Shown here: positions 21,987 through 33,669 of the stretch, piece by piece
Position numbering within the stretch: position 1 is the stretch's first letter
How the letters are laid out: every line of letters starts with the position of its first letter
NCBI GenBank assembly: GCA_028571685.1
Contig: CM053140.1
Span: 62,998,201-63,062,200 of the forward strand
From: Heterohyrax brucei
Lineage: Eukaryota > Chordata > Mammalia > Hyracoidea > Procaviidae
Reading direction: 5' to 3'
Length of the DNA stretch: 64,000 bases
Made by a program: the position numbers and the translations under genes
The notes under the pieces: generated by a model
What the model was told of the DNA's origin: nothing
What the model saw: the letters and a program-made list of their open reading frames with translations, nothing else
The model's database searches: none

Positions 21987-24110
21987 CTGCTTATGAACAG
22001 TTGATATTCAACAAAGGCCCTAAGACTTTAAACTGGGGTAAAAACAGCCTCTTCAACAAATGGTGCTGGCAAAATTGGATATCCATCTGCAATAAACTGA
22101 ATCAAGATCTGTATCTTATACAAATACAACCTTATACGTACGTTATACATACAACAAATACATACCTTGTACAAAAACCAACTCCAACTGGATAAAAGAC
22201 CTAAATATCAAACCTAAAATGATAAAGCTCATCTAAGAAAAGGTAGGAACAACAATGGAAGTTTTAATAAACAATGTGGACAGACTCCAAAATCTGTCAA
22301 ACAAACCACAATCAACAGAAGAGAAAATAGATAAACGGGAACTATTAAGAATCAAACACTTTTGCTCATCCAAATACTTTATTAATAGAATTAAAAGAAC
22401 TCCCACAGAGTGGGAAAAAATATTTGGCAACTCTGTGTCAGACCGACACCTGATCTCCATAATGTATAAGATACTACAAAATATCAATAAGAAGAAGATA
22501 AATCATCCAATTAAGCGATGGGCAAAGGAGATGGACAGACATTTCACTAAAGATGAGATCCAGGCAGCCAAAAAACACATGCGGTCATGTTTACGATCTT
22601 TAGTTATTACAGAAATTCAAATCAAGACGACAATGAGATACCATCTCACCCCAACAAGATTGGCCATGATCCAAAAAACCCAAAACAACAAATACTGGAG
22701 AGGCTGTGGAGAAAGTAGAACCCTCCTATACTGTTGGTGGGGTTGGAGAATGGTCCAGCCTCTTTGGAAAGCAGTCTGGTGCTTCCTTAAAAAAATGGAT
22801 ATTGATATACCATTTGACCCAGTAATTCCACTACTTGGAATATATCCTACAGAATCAAGGCCTTTCACACCAACAGACACATGCACAAGAATGTTTATCG
22901 CAGCACAGTCCACAATAGCAAAAAGATGGAATCAACACAGATGCCCAACAACAGAAGAATGGATAGGTAAACTATGGTACATATACTCAATGTAGCAGTA
23001 CACAATGATGAAGAATAACGATGATTCCAGGAAACACCTCATAACCTGGTTTCAACTGGAAGACATTATGTTGAGTGAAAGTAGTCAGCAACAAAAGTAC
23101 AAATATTGTATGAGACCTCTACGATAAGATCTCAAAACCAGACTTGTGTATAGAAGAAGACTCTTTGACAGCTGCAAGGGAGGGTAGGCGGGGGGCAGGG
23201 GGGAAGGTCTAGATTAGATAGTTGCTAGAAATCTGGTTGGGTGAAATCGGTGATAGCACACATTAGAAACAAGAACAACATTAAGTGGACTTCAGCATAA
23301 CTTGAGTACTCCTTCCATCTCAACTCAATATTGCAAGGATTGAGTAGCTGGGGCAGGGGGCACGGAACCATGCTGTTAGGTGAAATCGAGACCAGTTGGC
23401 ACAACTAGCATTTTGCTAAGAGAGCTCTCTGCACCTCACATTGTTGAGTGGCATCTGGGGTCTTAAAAGCTGCCAAGCTGCCATCCGAGGGCACAGCAAA
23501 TGGTCCCAACTCAGCTCACCGAGGACCCAAATGACATGAGGTAAAGACAACCCAGAAGATAGAGAGACCCACATGAGTGGGTGCCTACATCGACTTGGGA
23601 CTGGAAGAACCGGATGGTGCCCAGCCACCACCAGTGATAACCGTGATGGAGCTCACTAAGTTGAGTCTCACTGGCAACACAAGAATAAAAAAGAGTGCAC
23701 TTTGAGATCTTCACTAAAAGACCACAATTGATGGTCCAGTGGCTTCGGAGCTCCCTGGGGACCATGGCCCCCGGCCCTGATGCTGCCCTTGCCCATAAAT
23801 CATAACAAAGATCCACTCTTTGGACATGAATGGATTGGACTTGGCAATGCAGAGTGTCCATATATTGTATGCACTTTATGGTTCTATACATCTATAGGAT
23901 ATCATCCTGCTGACCTCTGGCTGGAGGAAGGAGAGTGGTTGGAGAGGAAGGGAAAGAAGACTGTTGGGAGAATGAGACACGTATGGAGCAGAGAGGAATA
24001 GTGTGCTGTCACCAGACAGGAAGAGCAGCGGAAGCTGCATATAGGTGGGCATGTAAATTTATACAGGAATGTACATTTTCACTCAAGTTGTATTGAATAA
24101 AAAAAAAAAT
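21987..24110 (+). mobile_element. 5'-truncated L1: ORF2 C-terminus and 3' UTR
   Basis: TSD ATTGGCCCTGA at 21976-21986 and 24111-24121, and a terminal A-rich tail. A 246-codon open frame (22255-22995) has L1 ORF2 C-terminal hallmarks: RHFTKDEIQAAKKHMRSC, TTMRYHLTPTRLAMI, WRGCGESRTLLYCWWGW and FDPVIPLLGIYP. Upstream ORF2 sequence (21987-22195) is in another frame. The ~1.1-kb 3' UTR (22996-24100) is the source sequence of many minus-strand L1 tails here. The reverse transcriptase domain is absent. Confidence 0.92.
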
Positions 24111-24121
24111 ATTGGCCCTGA

Positions 24122-24600
24122 AGCATTGCCAGCCAGCTGTTTGGGCAGGGTGAATCCAAGTGGCACCGAGGTGGCGCCTCCCTGGTCGCGTGGCGTACCT
24201 GGAAGCAGTGGAGGCCAAGCAGGGGAAAGAGGAGTAGAGGGTGGGGCATGAGGAAACATGTACTGCTGTTGCTTAGTGGGTTCTCTGTCTCCTGCTGGGA
24301 GCTCTGCGGAGCTGCCTTCCTGTACTCCACATCCACTGGTCTCCTCCACTGAGTAGTCCAAGATGGGGGTGAATCTGAGCTGCCTTAGCTGATGGGGAAC
24401 TCTGTTCAGTACCCCTCCTAGCTCTCTGTACTCTGTTAGTTTCTTATTCCATTTGGCACTTGCTTGAGTTCTTTATCTCTTCTTTTGATGTTTAGGATTC
24501 TAGAGCTGATGTCTGTCTCTGTTTTACTTAGTTCTTGTGGTCCTTGCTGTGGAGGGACAGCGTGGTGCTTCAGTCTAAAGCACATGTTGGCTCCGCTTCC
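24122..24600 (-). repeat. GC-richer continuation beyond the L1 insertion
   Basis: Directly continues the sequence interrupted by the L1. CpG-containing stretch at about 24165-24205. Likely the distal part of the same minus-strand L1 5' UTR; family not confirmed. Confidence 0.35.
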
Positions 24601-25775
24601 TTTTCTTCTTTCTTAATGTAGATTTTTACTGTTAGAAAGTTTCCATTGAGCACCACTTGCACCGCATCCCACTGATTTTGGTGTGTTGTGCTTTCATTTT
24701 CCTACCCAGTGAATTTTTAAATTTCAGATACTGTATTTTTCATTTCTACAAATTTTATTGGGTTATTTTTATGCCTTCTGTTTTATTCTCAACATGTTCA
24801 TATTTTTCTTTTAAGCCTTTAGACGCATGTTTAATAATTGTTTTTATTCCTTTGTTTTCAAAGTCCAGTATCCCTTTCATTTTAGGGTCAGATTCTGTTG
24901 ACTGATTTTCTTCTGATTTTAGAGTGACAATTTTCTTCTTTTTCACCTGTCTAGTAAATTCTCTGATGAAGTGATGGACATTGTTTAAGCATCCTTTAAA
25001 CACATTTGAAATTTGGCTTACTAGTTAGTTAAGTTACTGGTGGATCAACCTGATGATTTTGAGGATTGTTTCTGAACTTAGAGCAGTTCCAGAAAAACAT
25101 TTAACATTGGGTTAACTTAGTTCTACTACAAGGGTATTACTTTTCTGGGATCTTTACTAAATACCCTGAGTGTTCAAGGAGGAGGAGTTGCTTTGCCTGG
25201 TCCAGTGTAAGCTTCTCCGACTCCTACCTAAGGTCTGGGAATTCTTCTGCAAGTAGTTATTTAGTGGTTCTTTACTCTTGAAATTTCACCCAGCATGTGA
25301 ACAAAACAGTGTCCAACACAGACCCTAAAGAATGCTCTACAGATTTCTTGAGCTCTTTTTCTGAATAGTTACTTCCTTCCTAGTGCTCCCAGGGATGTCA
25401 GCTCCCCTGAATACCAACTGTATTTTTTCAGTCCAGCTTATTACCTCCCTCTCTATACCACAGTCTAGAAAGCCAGAGTGATAATAGATGCTACCTCATT
25501 TATTTCTCTTACCTCAGGGATCACAGCTCCATACTATCTATTTTCAAGGTCTGAAAACCATTGTTTCAGATACTTTGTCCAATTTTCCACTTGATTATAG
25601 CAGGAGGCCAAGTTCAATATCTGTTACTTCATCATGACAAAAGCCCAAGAATTTCACTGTAAATTTTCTGATTTCACATTTCAGTTTTAAAGGTAATTTT
25701 ATCTGTATTAATGATAAATGTTTCATCCTTTTAAGTATTTGTATTTCATATTTAATTACCTTGTCTAATTTGTTA
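24601..25775 (-). mobile_element. Old L1 5' sequence
   Basis: 'agatactgtatttttcatttctacaaattttattgggttatttttatgcc', 'agggtcagattctgttgactgattttcttctgatttt', 'cacctgtctagtaaattctctgatgaagtgatggacattg' resemble reverse old-L1 5' sequence. Confidence 0.5.
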
Positions 25776-25780
25776 ACTAG

Positions 25781-26266
25781 TGTTATGGATTGAATTGTGT
25801 CACCTCTAAAATCTGTGTAGCAGTTTGGCTAGGCCATGATTCCTGGTATTGTGTGATGTTCCTATATGTTGTAAATCCTCCTATGATATTAATGACAGTG
25901 GATGGGTGGTGGTTATGTTAGTGGGTCAGGACTCAATGTGTAAGATTGTTTTGTGCCTTGAGGCAGTCTCTTGGAATATAAGGGAAAGGGAAGCAAGGAG
26001 AGATTTGGGTACCTGGTAACACCTAGAAGTAGTGCCAGAAGCAGAGCACATCCTTTGGAAAGGCCTCAGGATCTCTGCACCTCAAACTTCCAATCCAGTG
26101 GAAGATTAATCACAATGACCTTCCTCTAGAGCCAACAAAAGAAGCCTTCTCCTGGAGCTCATGACCTGAATTTGGACTCAGACTACTGGGCTGTGAACAA
26201 AGTACATTTCTCTTTTTTTAAAGCCATCCACTTGTGATATTAAAACAGCACTAGATGACTAAGACA
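25781..26266 (+). mobile_element. Solo MaLR-type LTR with perfect 5-bp TSD
   Basis: 486 bp, 'tgttatggattgaattgtgtcacc' to 'ctagatgactaagaca'; ACTAG at 25776-25780 and 26267-26271. Confidence 0.88.
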
Positions 26267-26289
26267 ACTAGTACTTTAGAACAAAGTTA

Positions 26290-27100
26290 TTTATTTTTTC
26301 ATGTGTTTCAAGTGAAAGTTTACAATTTGAGTCAGTTCCTCATACAAGAACTTACACACACTTCGTTATTTGACCCTAACTGCTTTCCCCACACTGTGAC
26401 AGCACACTCCTCCCTTCTGCCCCTATTTCCCACGTCCATTCAGCCAGCTTCAGTCCCCCTCTATCTTCTCTTCTCATCTCACCTCCAGACAGGAGCTGCT
26501 CAGTTAGTCTCTTGTGTCTACCTAAGCCAAGAGGCTCACTCTTCACCAGTATCATTTTGTGTCCTAGAGACCAGCTCATCCTTTGTCTGAGGAGTTACCT
26601 TTGAAATGGTTTCAGTTCTGGGCTAACAGGGAGTCAGGGGCTCATGTCTTCCAGGGACCCTACAGTCAATCCAGCCATCAAGTCTGGTCTTTTCACTAGA
26701 GTTCACGTCTGCACCCCCCTTTCTCCTGCTCCCTCTTTGTTGAGTTCTTTATAATAGCAGTCATTGGTGATAGCTGAGCACCATGTGTTTCTTCTGGTGT
26801 CGTGCTGGTATAGTCTCTGGTTTATGTGGCCTTTTCTGCCTCTTGGGCTCATATTTTTCTTATGTCCTTGATGGTTACCGTTCATTCTCCCTTTTTCCAC
26901 GTAGATTGAGACCAGTTGATGCTTCTTAAATGACTGCTTGCTAGCTTTTGAGACCCCAAGTGCCAGATGCCACTAACCAAAGTGGAATGCAGGACATTTT
27001 GCTGATAAAATTTGTTACAGCAGGGGACGCAGATGTCCAGTGAAACCATGGTCCTCAGACCCATGCTTCAGCTACTCTGTCACTCAAATGTTTGGTTGTT
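26290..27100 (-). mobile_element. 5'-truncated L1, 3' UTR (second type)
   Basis: 'gtttcaagtgaaagtttacaatttgagtcagttcctcatacaag', 'tgacagcacactcctcccttctgcccc', 'gatgcttcttaaatgactgcttgctagcttttgagacccc'. Same type as 43713 and 59217. Confidence 0.8.
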
Positions 27101-28276
27101 TAGATAATAATTTTGATAGAATACTTCCTGACCAAAAATCTTACAGAAGTAATATCCAGAGTTAATGAAGGGGTTGGGAAAAAGGCTGTATCGTGTAGCA
27201 TTGGTAGACATATAAATTGATAGAAACTTTTTGGAAGGTAATGCATCGGTACCCATGTAGAAAATGCACTTCTAGGAGTCAGATGATTTCACAAATTTCC
27301 AAAAGTATTTGTTGCAGAATTATTTATAATAAACAGAAAATTATAAAATTACAGCCCAACTACCTTGTTTTAAATGAGAAGAGAAGATTTATTAGATTTG
27401 TAACTGACAGGACATGATAGTAAATGACTGTGTATCCATTTAATGTTTTTCTGGCAATGTTCTCCATTGTCTTGTTTCTGTAATTTTCTGACATAACTCT
27501 GAAAATATTCTACTTTTGTTAGCACAGTGCCCATGGTCAGTTTGCCCTCCGGAGGCATGGTCAGGTGAGGACTCAGCAAAAGCTGGATCTTTGGACACTT
27601 AACAAGAATGTGAAGGCCCCAATCTCTAGCCAAGTGGCTCAAGTTTGTTTTTTGTTTCTTTTTTTAAAAAAAATAGTTTCTAGGAGGTTTGGGATTCTGA
27701 AGTCCATTATTAGCTAGAGCCTGGGTTACATCAGACATGGAATTAACTCCATTGTAGGTACAACTCCTTGAGCACTGGTTTATTATAATGCTCTCCATCT
27801 CTCACATATGTTGATAGATTTTTGAAATAACTGCTTAGCCTGTGTAATGCAGTTAATACCAACAAAGCTGGCCTACCAGATTGTATGGCCCCAAGTTTCA
27901 GAAGCCTCACCAGTGTGTTTGTGTGTTTAGGCCATGGTCTCACTTCTACCATTATTTCATATTCCACTGTATGGTTTTGACCCATGATGAGTTATCATGG
28001 GTATGCAAGTTTGGGCTAAAAATACTACAAAAGTGCTAAGCAAGCATATCACTTTGGATGTCAAAATGAATATTGTACCATGGCTTGAACCAAGGAAACA
28101 CCTTCAAAAAACCTGTTAGAGATTAGTGGGAAACTCCTGACATCATGACAGTCATTGCAGATCAGAAAGAGATGTCTCATGCTTCTCTTAATGAACAGTA
28201 GTTAAAAGAAACTGCAGACATGGCAGAACATTAGGGGCTATTGAGAGAAAAAACAACTGCCAATATACCTCCACTG
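27101..28276. other. Unassigned sequence left of the RTE nest
   Basis: No repeat family, splice-flanked ORF or RNA recognised. Possibly older unique intron sequence. Confidence 0.4.
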
Positions 28277-28544
28277 GAAACTATGCCTGTCCCACTTGTC
28301 TGTCAGTTTGTCACACTGTGGGGGCTCATGTGATGCTGTGACGCTGGAAGCTATGCCACTGGTATTCAAATACCAAAAGGGTCACCCATTGCTGACATGT
28401 TTCAGCTGAACATCCAGACTAAGACAGACTAGGAAGAAAGACCCAGTGGTCTACTTCTGAAAAAAAATTAGCCAATGAAAACCTTATGAACAACAGCAAA
28501 ACATTGTCAGATATAGTGCTGGAAAATGAGCTTCCAGGTTGGAA

Positions 28545-28572
28545 GCCAAGCCAAGCCAAGTGCCATCGAGTC
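28545..28572 (-). mobile_element. 28-bp SINE/RTE tail insertion with TSD
   Basis: GCCAAGCC...GTGCCATCGAGTC, a minus-strand SINE/RTE 3' tip, sits between GGTTGGAA at 28537-28544 and GGTTGGAA at 28573-28580. The RTE elsewhere has a single GGTTGGAA here. Confidence 0.75.
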
Positions 28573-29002
28573 GGTTGGAAAGGCACTCAAAATACAACCG
28601 GGGAGGGGCTGCCTCCTCAAGTAGAGTTGACTGTAGTGAGGTACACTGAGTCAGGTTTTTAGGAACTTCAGTTGCTGATGTGGCACAACTCAAAAAAAAA
28701 ATAGCTGCAAACATCCATTAATAAGTGGAATGTGGAATGTAAGAGGTATGAATATAAGAAAACTGGAAATCATAGAAAATGAAACAGAACACATAAACAT
28801 CACTATCTCTTAGGTATTAGTAAACTGAACTGGATGGATATGGGCCATTCTGAAGCAGACAATCATATGGTCTCCTATGCCAGGCATGAAAACTTGAAGA
28901 GAAATTGCACTGCACTCACTGTCAGAAAGAACATTTCAAGGTCTGTGCTGAAATACAGTGCTGTCAGTGATAGGGTAATATCCATATGCTTACAAGGAAG
29001 GC

Positions 29003-29662
29003 GTTCCAAACAACTGGACCAGTTAGCAATATTATGATAAATGGAGAAAGGATTGAGGTTCTCAAGGATTTCGTTTTGCTTGGTTCCCCAGTCAATGCCC
29101 ATGGAAGCAGCAGTCAGGAAATCAAAAGATGCATTGCATTGGGAAAATCTGCTGCAATGGACCTCTTTAAAGTATTGAATAGTAAAGATATCACTTTGAA
29201 GACTAAGGTGTGCCTGACCCAAGCCATGGTATTATCAGTCACATCATTTATGCATGCAAAAGCTGGGCAATGAATAAGAAACAAAAAGACTTGATGCCTT
29301 TGAATTGTGGTGTTGGAGAAGAACATTGAATGTACCATGGACTGCCAAAAGAACAAACGAATTGTTCTGAAAGAAGTACAACCAGAGTGCTCCCTGGAAG
29401 CAAAGAGAGCAAGAGTACATCTCTCATACTTTGGACGTGCTGTCAGAAGGGATTAATCTCTGGAGAAGGACATCATACTTGGTAGGTTCATTGAAAAATA
29501 GGAAGGCCCTCAACAGAGTGGATTGACATAGTGGCTGCAACAATGAGGCTTAAGCATAAAAATGATCATGGCATGATGCAGGACCAGGCAGTGTTCTATT
29601 GTGTTGTGCATAGGGTAACTATGAGTTAGAACCAACTTGACATCACCTAACACCACCACCAC
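29003..29662 (+). mobile_element. 5'-truncated RTE nested in RTE
   Basis: 660 bp of RTE 3' region starting 'gttccaaacaactggaccagttagc' and ending 'cacctaacaccacc'. Perfect 10-bp TSD CAAGGAAGGC at 28993-29002 and 29663-29672. Contains the RT C-terminal segment (LLGSPVNAHGSSSQEIKRCI). Confidence 0.92.
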
Positions 29663-30848
29663 CAAGGAAGGCCAGTTAATATGACTATATCCAAATGTAT
29701 GCACCAACCTCTAAGACCAAAGATGAAGAAATTGAAGATTTTTACCACCTTCTGCAGTCTGAAATTGAACATGCAATCAGGATGTACTGATAATTATTGG
29801 TAATTGGAATGCAAAATAAACAAAGAATCAGCGGTTGGAAAACGTGGCCTTGGTGATAGAAATGATGTCAGAGATCACATGATAGAATTTTGCAAGACCA
29901 GTGACTTCATTGCAAATAACTTTTTCATCAACATAAATGACAGCTGTACACATGAACCTCGCCAGATGGAATACACAGGAATCAGATTGACTACATCTGT
30001 GGAAAGAGACAGTGGAAATGCTCAGTATCATCAGTCAGAACCAGACCAGGTGCTAAATGGAGCATAGACCATCAGCTGCTCCTATGCAAGTTCAAATTGA
30101 AACTGCAGAAAATTAGAACAAATCCACATGAGCATAAGTACAACCTTGAGTATATCCCATCTGAGTTTAGAGACCACTAATCAAGAACAGACTTGATGCC
30201 TTGAACTCTTAAGGACCAAAAACTAGACAAGTTGTGGAATGACATCAAATACATCATCCATGAAGAAAGCAAGAGGTCATTAAAAAATAATCAAAGAAGA
30301 CAGCAAATTGAATGTCAGAAGAGATTCTGAAATGTGCTTTTGAGCATTGAGTAGCTAAAGCAAAAGGAAGGAATGATAAGGTAAAAGACCTGAGCAGAAG
30401 ATTTCAAAGAGCAGCTTGAGAAGACAAAGTATTATAATCACTTGTACAAAGAGCTAGAAATAGAAAACCAAAAAGGAAGAACACACTCTGCATTTCTCAG
30501 GCTGAAAGAGCTGAAGAAAAAGATTCAAGTCTTGAGTTGCAGTAGTGAAGGATTGTTTAGGGAAAATATTAAACAACTCAGGAAGCATCAAAAGAAGATG
30601 GAAGGAATACATAGAGTCACTATACCAGAAAGAACTTGTTGATGTTCTGCCATTTGACGAGATAGCATGTGATCTGGAACTGATGGTACTGAAGGAAGAA
30701 GTTGAAGCTACATTGAAGGCATTGGCAAAAAACAGGGCTCCAAAGATTGGTGAAATATCAATTGAGATATTTCAACAAACAGATGCAGTGGAATTGCTCA
30801 TTCCGCTATGCCAAGAAATTGGAGGACAGCTACATGGCCGAGTGACTG

Positions 30849-32883
30849 TGTCATGGATTGAGTTGTGTCCCCCTAAAATAGGTGTAGCCACATGGCTGGG
30901 CCATGATGCCCAGTATCTTGTGACTGTCCTCCGTTTTGTGGTTTTCCTATACTGTATGTTAAAGGACTTGGGTGGGACTGTGAATCCCTTTATAAGATCA
31001 CCTCCTTGCTCCACTGTGAAGGAAGTTTTCCTGGAGTATGGCTTGCCCTACCCTTAGTCCTTTCATCCTACAAGAGATAAAAGGATAGGGAAGCAGGCTG
31101 AGAATGGGGAACCTCATACCATCAAGAAAGTAGCACCAGGAGAAGAGTGTGTCCTTGAGGTTCCTGTGCAAGATGCTCCATGGACAAAGACTGATGCAAC
31201 ACCGGACTTTCCTCCAGAGCAGACAAGGGGAAAGCTTTCCTCTGGAATGGACATCCTGAATTTAGACTTGTAGCCTACCAGACTGTGTAAAAATAAACCT
31301 TCCTTTGTTAAAGCTGTCCACTGTGTGGTATTTCTGTTAGAGCAGCCCTAGCTGACTAAAACAGAATTTGGTACCAGGAGTGGGGTGCTGCTCTAGCAAG
31401 TACCTAAAATGCGGGAGACATTTTGAGACTGTGAATGGATAGAAGGTATAGAAGGATCAAAGAAGGTGCAGATGGTGAGAAACAGAATTAGTGGCAGCAG
31501 CAGAACCAGAGGCAGCCCTGGAGCCAACCCTTGGAGTAAGAGAGCTGAGTGCCTATGCCCAGAGTTTTCCTCATGGAACAGGGTGCCTTTGGACACTTAA
31601 ATTGGCAGAACTAGCCTTGCTGGCCCATGGAGCAGAGAGCTGAGTGCCTGTGCACCGAGTTTTCATAGCTGAGTGGGGTGCCTCTGGGCACTTGAATCAG
31701 TGGAGCTACAGAGCTTTGGAACACTTGCCCCAGCAGGGCCGATGTGGGCCTGAGGCCCAGGCCATGCAGCCATAGGAAGCAGAAGCTGAAGAGACAAACA
31801 ACATGAGAAGCTGAACTCCCTCTGTCTCAAAAAGTGTGGCCATGACCTCAGGGGTTTGTAAGGGTGGAACCATGGCATCCTGTGTTTGTAAGGGTGAAAT
31901 TGCCACTCATTTGGGCTTAGAGTGCTCCCAAAGCCAATGGGGCAGAGTTTTTGTCCAAGTGGGCCTTGAAGGCAGAGTTGTGATACAGGGTTGGGGGTCT
32001 CCACTCAGAATCCAGAAAGTGTGGCCAATACCTAGAGTCTGGAGGGATGGGCCATTGTGTAGAATGTCTCAGAAAATGGAATAATATTTCCAAAGCATTG
32101 AGAGCTAATGTAATGTGTGCTGCTGACTTGCCTGTTGCCTGTTAGTGCTTTCTTTCCCTGCAATTTCTCCCATTTGTAATGGAATGTCTAACTTGTACCT
32201 GTTCTGCCATTGTACCTTTGGAAGCAGATAGCTTGTATTCTAGGTTTCAGAGATGTAGTAGAGTTTTTGTATTTTAGACTTGAAACTGATTTACAACTTC
32301 TCTCATATGGGATGAATGTGTTACATATTTCAGTGATGTGATTTTGGGGGTGCCAGAGGGTGGGATGTCATGGATTGAATTGTGTCACCCCCAAAATAGA
32401 TGTAGCCACGTGGCTAGGCCATGATTCCCAGTATCTTGTGACTGTCTTCCGTTTTGTGGTTTTCCTATGCTGTATGTTAAAGGATTTGGGTGGGACCGTA
32501 AATCCCTTTATAAGATCATCTCCCTGCTCCACTGTGAATGGAGTTTCCCTGAAGTATGGCTTGCCCTACCCTTAATCCTTTCATCCTGCAAGAGATGAAA
32601 AGGAAGCACGCTAAGAATGTGGAACCTCATACCGTCAAGAAAGTAGCACTGGGAGAAGAGCACGTCCTTGAGACGTGAGGTTCCTGTGCAAGATGCTCCC
32701 TGGACAAAGACTGATGCAACACCGGGCTTTCCTCTAGAGCAGAGAAGCGGAAAGCTTTCCTCTGGAATGAACATCCTGAGTTTAGACTTGCAGCCTACTG
32801 GACTGTGTAGAAATAAATCTTCCTTTGTTAAAGCCATCGACTCTGTGGTATTTCTGTTAGAGCAGCCATAGCTGACTAAAACA
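30849..32883 (+). mobile_element. Complete MaLR-type LTR retrotransposon
   Basis: 5' LTR 30849-31363, internal region 31364-32365, 3' LTR 32366-32883, each LTR TGTCATGG...AAAACA. 5-bp TSD GACTG at 30844-30848 and 32884-32888. Just inside the 5' LTR is 'aatttggtaccaggagtgg', typical of the MaLR/ERVL primer-binding region; 'gggggtgccagagggtggga' before the 3' LTR is a candidate polypurine tract. The 1-kb internal region has no gag/pol frame, so it is nonautonomous. By eye the LTRs differ at about 45 of ~505 aligned bases plus a few indels. Confidence 0.92.
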
Positions 32884-33669
32884 GACTGGAAGAGGTCCAT
32901 ATTTGTGCCTATTCCCAAGAAAAGTGATCCAACCAAATGTGAAAATTATTGAACAATATCATTGGCTGAAAGCAGAGAATACCAGAAAGATGCTTTCCTG
33001 TATTTTATTGACTATGCAAAGGCATTCGACTGTGTGGATCCTAACAAATTATGGATAACATTGTGGAGAATGAGAATTCCGGAACACTTAATTGTGCTCG
33101 TGACGAATCAGTATATGGATCAAGAGGCAGTTGTGTGAACAGAACAATGGGACACTGCATAGTTTTAAGTCATGAAAGGTGTGCGTCAGGGTTGAAAAGT
33201 AAAGATGTCATGTGGAAGACTAAGGTACACCTGATCCTAGCCGTGGTATTTTTTATGCGTACAAAAGCTGGACAGTGAATAAGGAAGACAGAAGAATTGA
33301 TGCCTTTGAATTGTGGTGCTGGAGAAGAGTATTTAACATCTCAAGGACTGCTAAAAGAACAAACAGATCTATTCTGAAAGAAATACAGCCAGAGTGCTCC
33401 TTAGAAGCAGGGATGGCAAGACTGTGTCCTACATACTTACGTGTTGTTAGGAGGGATCACAGGACATCATGCCAGGTAAAGTAAAGGGTTAGTGAAAAAG
33501 AGGAGGATCCTCAGGGATGGATTGACACAGTGGCTGCAACGATGAGCTTAAGCATATAAGTGACTATGGGCATGGCTTAGCACTGGGCAAGGTTTTGTTC
33601 TGTTGTTGATAGGGTTGTTGTGAGTCAAAACCACCTTGATGGCACCTAACAACAACAGAAACTGTGCCT

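Larger units (their letters stand above)
28289..33657 (+). mobile_element. RTE retrotransposon with three nested insertions
   Basis: Starts at the RTE 5' end ('cttgtctgtcagtttgtcacactgtggggg' from about 28303) and ends 'ggcacctaacaacaaca'. TSD GAAACTATGCCT (28277-28288) and GAAACTGTGCCT (33658-33669), one mismatch. After removing insertions at 28545-28572, 29003-29662 and 30849-32883, about 2.6 kb of RTE remains. Compared with the remembered consensus it lacks a block near 32970 and another near 33197; the second removes the YADD part of the reverse transcriptase. Endonuclease and RT frames also carry stops, so it is dead. Confidence 0.9.

Noticed and set aside
22255..22995. 246-codon frame as a possible host gene
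   Set aside because: It is the C-terminus of L1 ORF2, inside an L1 with a clear target duplication.
24150..24210. CpG-containing stretch as a ZBTB8A promoter
   Set aside because: Only a few CpGs over about 40-60 bp, too small for a CpG island, and inside probable repeat sequence.
30545..31057. 170-codon open frame
   Set aside because: RTE coding remnant running into the 5' LTR of the MaLR element; a chance fusion of two mobile elements with no evidence of expression.
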